In this document: positions 58,713 through 64,000 of the stretch, in pieces
How positions within the stretch are numbered: the first letter of the stretch is position 1
How the letters are laid out: the number at the start of each line of letters is the position of its first letter
NCBI RefSeq assembly: GCF_002902725.1
Contig: NZ_PPRT01000021.1
Location: forward strand, 1 to 64,000
Source: Staphylococcus caprae
Lineage (GTDB): Bacteria; Bacillota; Bacilli; Staphylococcales; Staphylococcaceae
Direction: 5' to 3'
DNA: 64,000 nt
Notes under the pieces: generated by a model
Seen by the model: only the letters and a program-made list of their open reading frames with translations
Told to the model about the DNA's origin: nothing
The model's database searches: none
Translations under genes and position numbers: made by a program

Positions 58713-60080
58713 CTATGAAGAACGGAGCGCATATTTTAAAGCTTCATGGACAGAAGATACACCAATCACTTGGATACCTTCTGGGAAAGTCCACCCTCCT
58801 ATATTCGTTTGAGGGATAATCGCACGTTTGAAACCAAGTTTAGCCGCTTCTTGAATCCGTTGTTCGATACGAGAGACTCGACGAACTTCGCCCGTTAGAC
58901 CTACCTCACCTACAAAACAGTCTAAGCCGTCTACAGCTTGATCTTTAAAGCTTGAGGCAGTAGCTACTATGATACTTAGGTCTACAGCCGGTTCTGTTAA
59001 CTTCACTCCACCTGCAACTTTGATATATGCATCTTGTTGCTGAAGCAAGTAATTTTCTTTCTTTTCTAAGACTGCCATAAGTAAGCTTAACCGATTATGG
59101 TCAATACCTGTAGCCATACGTCTAGGATTATTAAACGTAGTAGGTGTAACTAATGCTTGTACCTCAATCAGCAAAGGACGTGTGCCTTCCATGGTTGGCA
59201 CAATGGTCGATCCTGGTACATTAGTTGATCGTTCTTCTAGAAACATTTCAGAAGGATTTAAGACACCTTTCAAACCACTCTGCTTCATTTCGAAAATGCC
59301 CATCTCATTTGTAGATCCAAAACGGTTTTTAACCGCTCTTAAAATTCGGTATGCATGATGTTCATCGCCTTCAAAGTAAAGCACCGTATCTACCATATGT
59401 TCTAGCAATCTCGGCCCTGCTATCTGACCTTCTTTCGTCACATGCCCAACAATAAATGTCGCAATATCCATTTGCTTCGCGATATTCATCAGACTTTGTG
59501 TGCTTTCTCTTACTTGAGACACTGATCCTGGCGCTGAACTTATTTCTGGATGATAAATGGTTTGGATGGAATCCACGACGAGTAAATCTGGGCGTTCATC
59601 TTTAACGGTTTGGTGGATAACTTCTAAATCCGTTTCAGCTAAAACGTTGAGTTGACTAGAATCTTCTTCTAAACGCTCAGCACGTAGTTTAGTTTGATTT
59701 ATCGATTCCTCACCAGTGATATATAAGACATTTTTACTTTGAGATAACGCAGCACAGATTTGCAACAGTAATGTAGATTTACCAATACCTGGGTCTCCTC
59801 CGATAAGCACAAGTGACCCACTTACAATCCCTCCACCAAGCACTCGGTTAAATTCTTTTGAATCTGTGAGAATTCTAGGCGTCGTCTCATGTTTAACACT
59901 ATTTAATTTCTGTACTTTTCCTGCTGCTTCTTTAGTTTTTACACCATGTTTAGGGTTCGCAGCTTTCTCTACAATTTCTTCCATTTGGTTCCATGCACCG
60001 CAATTAGGACATTTCCCCATCCATTTAGGAGATTGATAGCCACACGCCATACATTCAAATATTACTTTTTTCTTGGCCAC
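58713..60080 (-). CDS. radA: DNA repair protein RadA
   Basis: 455 residues. An N-terminal zinc finger ([19 protein letters not shown]), a RecA-like ATPase with [10 protein letters not shown] near 97, the KNRFG motif and a Lon-protease-like C-terminal domain are visible. It helps branch migration in recombination. The GTG start at 60080 lies behind GGAGGTGC. 184 bases before yacL hold no evident gene. Confidence 0.95.
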   Translation of the reverse strand: MAKKKVIFECMACGYQSPKWMGKCPNCGAWNQMEEIVEKAANPKHGVKTKEAAGKVQKLNSVKHETTPRILTDSKEFNRVLGGGIVSGSLVLIGGDPGIGKSTLLLQICAALSQSKNVLYITGEESINQTKLRAERLEEDSSQLNVLAETDLEVIHQTVKDERPDLLVVDSIQTIYHPEISSAPGSVSQVRESTQSLMNIAKQMDIATFIVGHVTKEGQIAGPRLLEHMVDTVLYFEGDEHHAYRILRAVKNRFGSTNEMGIFEMKQSGLKGVLNPSEMFLEERSTNVPGSTIVPTMEGTRPLLIEVQALVTPTTFNNPRRMATGIDHNRLSLLMAVLEKKENYLLQQQDAYIKVAGGVKLTEPAVDLSIIVATASSFKDQAVDGLDCFVGEVGLTGEVRRVSRIEQRIQEAAKLGFKRAIIPQTNIGGWTFPEGIQVIGVSSVHEALKYALRSS

Positions 60081-60421
60081 TTTTGCACCTCCAAATTGTT
60101 ATGAACAAATCTATTTTAAACTGACAATTTGATTATGACAAATTAAATGTGAATGATTTTGATATCGATTAATTTTATTATGAATTTATGCTTATGCGAG
60201 TTGAGAATTATTGATTTTTCGAGAAATTTAATTTCCTTAAGTTTAATTTAATTCTTATACATCGCACTGCATTCTATGAAAAATAAAGATAAATTAGTTT
60301 ATCTGAACATACAGAAAAATTTATGAATAAAAAAAGGTACCCCTCCATTAAAGAGGAATACCAATCATTGTCATAGATTACTATCGTTGATTCAATTTTG
60401 CTTTCTATGCGTTATATCAAT
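60081..60421. other. Intergenic region, clpC / radA
   Basis: 341 A/T-rich bases. Apart from the clpC terminator (60328-60362), nothing conserved is seen; the radA promoter must lie here but no clear -35/-10 pair stands out. Confidence 0.5.
60328..60362 (-). terminator. Terminator of the ctsR-mcsAB-clpC operon
   Basis: GGTACCCCTC (60336-60345) pairs with AGAGGAATACC (60352-60362), with small mismatches; Ts follow on the minus strand at 60329-60335. Confidence 0.85.
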
Positions 60422-62878
60422 TTAAGCTTCTGTCGTTTCTTTTTCTGAAGACGTTTTCTCGTGAATATCATATTTAAACTCTTCGCCATTATGATCAATA
60501 GTAACTTCTTTACCTTCAATCTTGTTACCATCTAAGATTAATTCACTTAAGTTATCTTCTACAGTTTTTTGAATTGCTCTAATTAATGGACGCGCACCGT
60601 ATTCTGGATCGTAACCTTCTTCAGCAATTTTTTCTTTCGCTTTATCAGTTACAACAATATTAATATTTTGTTCAGAAAGACGAGCAGTAAGTTTATTTAC
60701 CATCATAGTAACGATTTCTTTCAATTCTTCTTTAGAAAGTTTGTGGAATACAATGATATCGTCTACACGGTTTAAGAATTCTGGACGGAATGAATTTTTA
60801 AGTTCTTTCATCATTGTTTTACGAATTGTTTCATAGTCGTTACCTTCAGAAGCGCCACCAAACCCTGCAAATCGTTGGTCTTGTAATTCTTGTGCACCAA
60901 CGTTTGAAGTCATGATGATGACTGTATTACGGAAATCTACAGTACGACCTTTCGTATCAGTTAAATGGCCATCATCTAAGACTTGTAAAAGGATGTTAAA
61001 TACATCAGGGTGGGCTTTTTCAATTTCATCAAATAGGATAACTGAGTATGGTTTACGTCTTACCTTTTCAGTTAATTGACCACCATCGTCATGGCCTACA
61101 TAGCCAGGAGGTGCACCTACTAAACGACTCACTGCATGTTTCTCCATAAACTCACTCATATCAACACGAATCATTGCATCATCTTCACCAAACATAGATT
61201 CAGCTAATGCACGTGCTAATTCAGTTTTACCTACACCAGTAGGTCCTAGGAAGATAAAGCTACCGATTGGACGTTTAGGATCTTTAAGTCCCGCACGAGC
61301 ACGTCTCACAGCTTTACTGATTGAATTCACTGCGTCATTTTGACCAATTACACGTTCGTGGAGTGTATCTTCAAGATTGAGTAAACGTTCAGATTCAGTT
61401 TCGTTAATTTTAGTTAATGGAATACCTGTCCATCCTGCAATTACTTCTGCTATATCTTCTTCAGATAATGCCGTACTTACGCCACCTTGAGAATTTTTCC
61501 ATTCATTTTTAGCGTCTTCATATTGTTTTTCAAGTTTAGATTGTTTATCTCTTAAATTAGCTGCATTTTCAAACTCTTGTGCATGAACAGCAGCATCTTT
61601 TTCATTTTTAACATTTTCAATTTCTTGTTCAATTTCTTTAAGATTGTTAGGTGTTGTATGACTTTTAAGTCTAACTTTAGAACTTGCTTCATCAATAAGA
61701 TCGATTGCTTTATCTGGTAAGAAACGATCAGATACATAACGGTTGCTTAATTTTGCAGCTGCTTCTAAAGCTTCATCAGAAATATTAATTCTATGATGTG
61801 CTTCATAACGATCGCGTAAGCCTTTCAAGATTTCAATTGTGTCTTCTACTGTTGGTTCATCAACTTGAACAGGTTGGAAACGACGTTCTAATGCTGCATC
61901 TTTTTCAATATTTTTACGATATTCATCTAAAGTTGTAGCACCAATACATTGTAATTCTCCTCTAGCTAAAGCTGGTTTAAGGATGTTAGATGCATCAATA
62001 GCACCTTCGGCACCACCAGCGCCAACTAATGTGTGTAACTCATCAATAAATAGAATGACGTTACCAGCTTGATGAATTTCTTCCATAACTTTTTTCAAGC
62101 GTTCTTCGAATTCACCACGGTATTTCGTACCAGCAACTACAGTACCCATATCAAGTGACATGACGCGCTTTTCTTTTAATGTTTCTGGTACTTCATTATT
62201 AACAATCGCTTGTGCTAAACCTTCAGCAATTGCTGTTTTACCTACACCTGGTTCACCGATAAGTACTGGATTATTTTTAGTACGACGGCTTAACACTTCA
62301 ATGACACGAGTGATTTCTTTATTACGTCCTACTACGGGGTCTAAAGTACCGTCTTTCGCTATAACAGTTAGGTCTCTAGCTAAACTATCCAATGTTGGTG
62401 TATTATTTGATTTATTTGCTTGAGCATTTTTATTACTCATTTCTGGGCTACCTAAAGCTTTAACAACTTGCGCACGTGCTTTTGTGATATTTAAATCTAA
62501 GTTGGCAAACACGCGTGCTGCGACACCTTCATTTTCACGGATTAAACCTAAAAGAATGTGTTCTGTACCTACGAAATTATGATGTAACTTTCTTGCTTCA
62601 TCCATTGAAAGTTCAATCACTTTCTTAGCTCTTGGTGTGTAATGTAACGTGCCCATTTGTTCTTGACCGTGACCAATCAACTTTTCAACTTCTTCAATCA
62701 CTTTGTCTTCAGTAATATTAAAACTTTCTAATACTTTAGCAGCAATACCTTCCGGTTCTTTCATTAAACCTAATAAAAGGTGTTCTGTACCAATATTTGA
62801 ATGGTTCAAACGAATTGCTTCTTCTTGTGCATGCGCTAAAACTCGCTGCGCACGTTCTGTTAATCTACCAAATAGCAT
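60422..62878 (-). CDS. clpC: ATP-dependent unfoldase ClpC
   Basis: 818 residues. An N-terminal Clp domain with two repeats (VLAHAQEEA, then [11 protein letters not shown]), two AAA+ domains (GEPGVGKT near 210 and GPTGVGKT near 550), a middle coiled coil near 410-470 and the ClpP loop are visible. It unfolds proteins marked by arginine phosphorylation (McsB) for ClpP. SD AGGAGG precedes the ATG. Last gene of the CtsR-controlled stress operon. Confidence 0.98.
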   Translation of the reverse strand: MLFGRLTERAQRVLAHAQEEAIRLNHSNIGTEHLLLGLMKEPEGIAAKVLESFNITEDKVIEEVEKLIGHGQEQMGTLHYTPRAKKVIELSMDEARKLHHNFVGTEHILLGLIRENEGVAARVFANLDLNITKARAQVVKALGSPEMSNKNAQANKSNNTPTLDSLARDLTVIAKDGTLDPVVGRNKEITRVIEVLSRRTKNNPVLIGEPGVGKTAIAEGLAQAIVNNEVPETLKEKRVMSLDMGTVVAGTKYRGEFEERLKKVMEEIHQAGNVILFIDELHTLVGAGGAEGAIDASNILKPALARGELQCIGATTLDEYRKNIEKDAALERRFQPVQVDEPTVEDTIEILKGLRDRYEAHHRINISDEALEAAAKLSNRYVSDRFLPDKAIDLIDEASSKVRLKSHTTPNNLKEIEQEIENVKNEKDAAVHAQEFENAANLRDKQSKLEKQYEDAKNEWKNSQGGVSTALSEEDIAEVIAGWTGIPLTKINETESERLLNLEDTLHERVIGQNDAVNSISKAVRRARAGLKDPKRPIGSFIFLGPTGVGKTELARALAESMFGEDDAMIRVDMSEFMEKHAVSRLVGAPPGYVGHDDGGQLTEKVRRKPYSVILFDEIEKAHPDVFNILLQVLDDGHLTDTKGRTVDFRNTVIIMTSNVGAQELQDQRFAGFGGASEGNDYETIRKTMMKELKNSFRPEFLNRVDDIIVFHKLSKEELKEIVTMMVNKLTARLSEQNINIVVTDKAKEKIAEEGYDPEYGARPLIRAIQKTVEDNLSELILDGNKIEGKEVTIDHNGEEFKYDIHEKTSSEKETTEA

Positions 62879-62892
62879 ATATAAAATACCTC

Positions 62893-63897
62893 CTATTTTA
62901 TATGTTCTCTTAATAAATCGGCTCTTTTTTCATTTACTGTTTTATCATCATCTTCATCTATTAAAAATGGTGACTGTATACCTACCATTAATTCATTAAA
63001 TTTAAAATCATTAAGCGTTATATAATTTAAATCGATACCGAGTTTGACTTCACTTAAGCGATAGGATGCTTCTTCCATTGAGATAATTCTACTATTTTGT
63101 AGAATCCCTAGCGAACGATAAACTCTATCAAGCGTTTCTACTGGATTATGCTTATCAAGTCTTTCTCTAATTTGTTTCTCTTCATTGATGATTTGGTTAA
63201 CGACTTCAGTTAAATTATCAATGATTTCTTCTTCAGTTTTCCCTAAAGTGAGTTGGTTTGAAACTTGATAAATGTGACCATATACTTGCGAACCTTCTCC
63301 ATAAATACCTCGAATCGTAAATCCAAAACGGTTAATCGTCTGTGCAATGCGGTTCATTCTCTTCATGATGGAAAGTCCAGGCAAATGTAACATGACACTC
63401 GCACGCATACCTGTGCCTATATTTGTTGGACAGGTTGTAAGATAGCCTAAATGTTCGTCATAGCTAATATCTAGTTCTTGGTCCAAGTCATCATCAATCT
63501 TTGAAGCTCTTTGATATAAATCATTGAGCGACAAGTCAGTTCCTAACGCTTGGATACGAATGTGGTCTTCTTCGTTAATCATCACACTTAGAGATTCATC
63601 TTCGTTAAGCAATACTGCAGAGGCTGGTTGTTTAATAAGTTCAGGACTTACAAGATGTTTCGCAACTAATTTCATTTTACTTTGTTGATCCATTGTATCT
63701 AAACGTTGTAACTGTAAGTCTGGAAGCGCATCTTGAACTTCATTTATTACTCGAAATCCTTCTTGCTCGGATGGGAACATCAAAGGATGAACATGATTCT
63801 CAAGATTTCTTGCTAATCTTATTCTTGAAGAAATGACTACAGGTGCCTCTTCAGTCATTTTCATCCATTGACTAATGTTAGTATGAATGTCACTCAT
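62893..63897 (-). CDS. mcsB: Protein arginine kinase McsB
   Basis: 334 residues of the phosphagen kinase fold: [15 protein letters not shown] at the N-terminus, [16 protein letters not shown] around the catalytic cysteine, and RGIYGEGS later. It phosphorylates arginines to mark proteins for ClpCP and inactivates CtsR. The frame runs to 63918, but the ATG at 63897 behind GAGGTG starts the family sequence [12 protein letters not shown]. It overlaps the mcsA end by eight bases. Confidence 0.95.
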   Translation of the reverse strand: MSDIHTNISQWMKMTEEAPVVISSRIRLARNLENHVHPLMFPSEQEGFRVINEVQDALPDLQLQRLDTMDQQSKMKLVAKHLVSPELIKQPASAVLLNEDESLSVMINEEDHIRIQALGTDLSLNDLYQRASKIDDDLDQELDISYDEHLGYLTTCPTNIGTGMRASVMLHLPGLSIMKRMNRIAQTINRFGFTIRGIYGEGSQVYGHIYQVSNQLTLGKTEEEIIDNLTEVVNQIINEEKQIRERLDKHNPVETLDRVYRSLGILQNSRIISMEEASYRLSEVKLGIDLNYITLNDFKFNELMVGIQSPFLIDEDDDKTVNEKRADLLREHIK

Positions 63898-64000
63898 GAC
63901 GAGACACCTCACTTTCATCTTTTAATGCTTTAATTTCGTCACGAATCACTGCAGCTTCTTCAAAGTTTTGTTCTTCTATTAATTTATTTAGATATTTCGT
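63890..64000 (-). CDS. mcsA: McsA, C-terminal fragment (cut by window edge)
   Basis: An open minus-strand frame of 36 codons enters from the window edge and stops at 63890 (TGA). It reads [20 protein letters not shown], a UvrB/UvrC (UVR) motif, which is the C-terminus of McsA. McsA activates the McsB kinase; its zinc fingers lie outside the window. The stop overlaps the mcsB start, as in other staphylococci. Confidence 0.92.
   Translation of the reverse strand, partial: TKYLNKLIEEQNFEEAAVIRDEIKALKDESEVSRHE

Overview
The window is the chromosome of a low-GC firmicute, almost certainly a Staphylococcus other than S. aureus. The evidence is the gene order mcsB-clpC-radA-yacL-gltX-cysE-cysS-mrnC-rlmB-rae1-sigH-rpmG-secE-nusG-rplKA-rplJL-rsmC-rpoBC-rplGB-rpsL-rpsG-fusA-tuf, followed by kbl, araB, tdh-like epimerase, ilvE, two deoxynucleoside kinases, tadA, azo1, nagB, hxlAB and vraABC. 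This matches the S. aureus order as I remember it. RNA polymerase, ribosomal and elongation-factor proteins look almost identical to S. aureus, while the smaller metabolic genes are diverged. Species cannot be fixed from this window.

Layout. 1-2.8 kb: vraA-vraB-vraC (acyl-CoA ligase, thiolase, small conserved protein), the last cut by the window edge. 2.9-5.7 kb: HAD phosphatase, hxlB-hxlA (ribulose-monophosphate enzymes), nagB. 6.1-8.0 kb: yojF-bshB2-folE2 (bacillithiol and folate). 8.0-11.5 kb: a structured non-coding stretch, an MFS carboxylate-type transporter with a perfect CcpA site, and an SdgB-like glycosyltransferase standing alone where S. aureus has sdrCDE-sdgAB. 11.7-15.1 kb: azo1, HAD, tadA, dgk-dck. 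15.2-17.5 kb: a TPP riboswitch with its terminator, controlling a two-gene operon (unusual SDR plus luciferase-like flavin monooxygenase). 17.6-20.8 kb: HAD, ilvE, threonine-dehydrogenase-like gene. 21.2-22.9 kb: a secreted 5'-nucleotidase. 23-28.1 kb: a pentitol/pentulose module (FGGY kinase divergent from a TarJ-like dehydrogenase, an MFS polyol permease and a DeoR regulator) with cre sites. 28.2-33.4 kb: small membrane proteins, an ornithine-cyclodeaminase-family gene, a possible sRNA, GNAT, kbl and an M20 amidohydrolase. 33.6-64 kb: the core information-processing block, all on the minus strand.

Regulation is unusually readable here: a cysteine T-box (cysE-cysS), a TPP riboswitch, an L10 leader with attenuator, a branched leader before rplK, a terminator inside the gltX leader, a hairpin covering the sigH start, several cre sites and clear sigma-A promoters. 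The strongest candidate for undescribed biology is the TPP-riboswitch operon, because neither gene is a known thiamine biosynthesis, transport or salvage gene. Many genes use TTG or GTG starts (rpoB, rpoC, cysE, sigH, yacL, hxlA, rplK, rlmB, radA, kbl, rpmG); I moved starts where the Shine-Dalgarno (SD) site decides them. Similarity statements rest on remembered families, not on a search.
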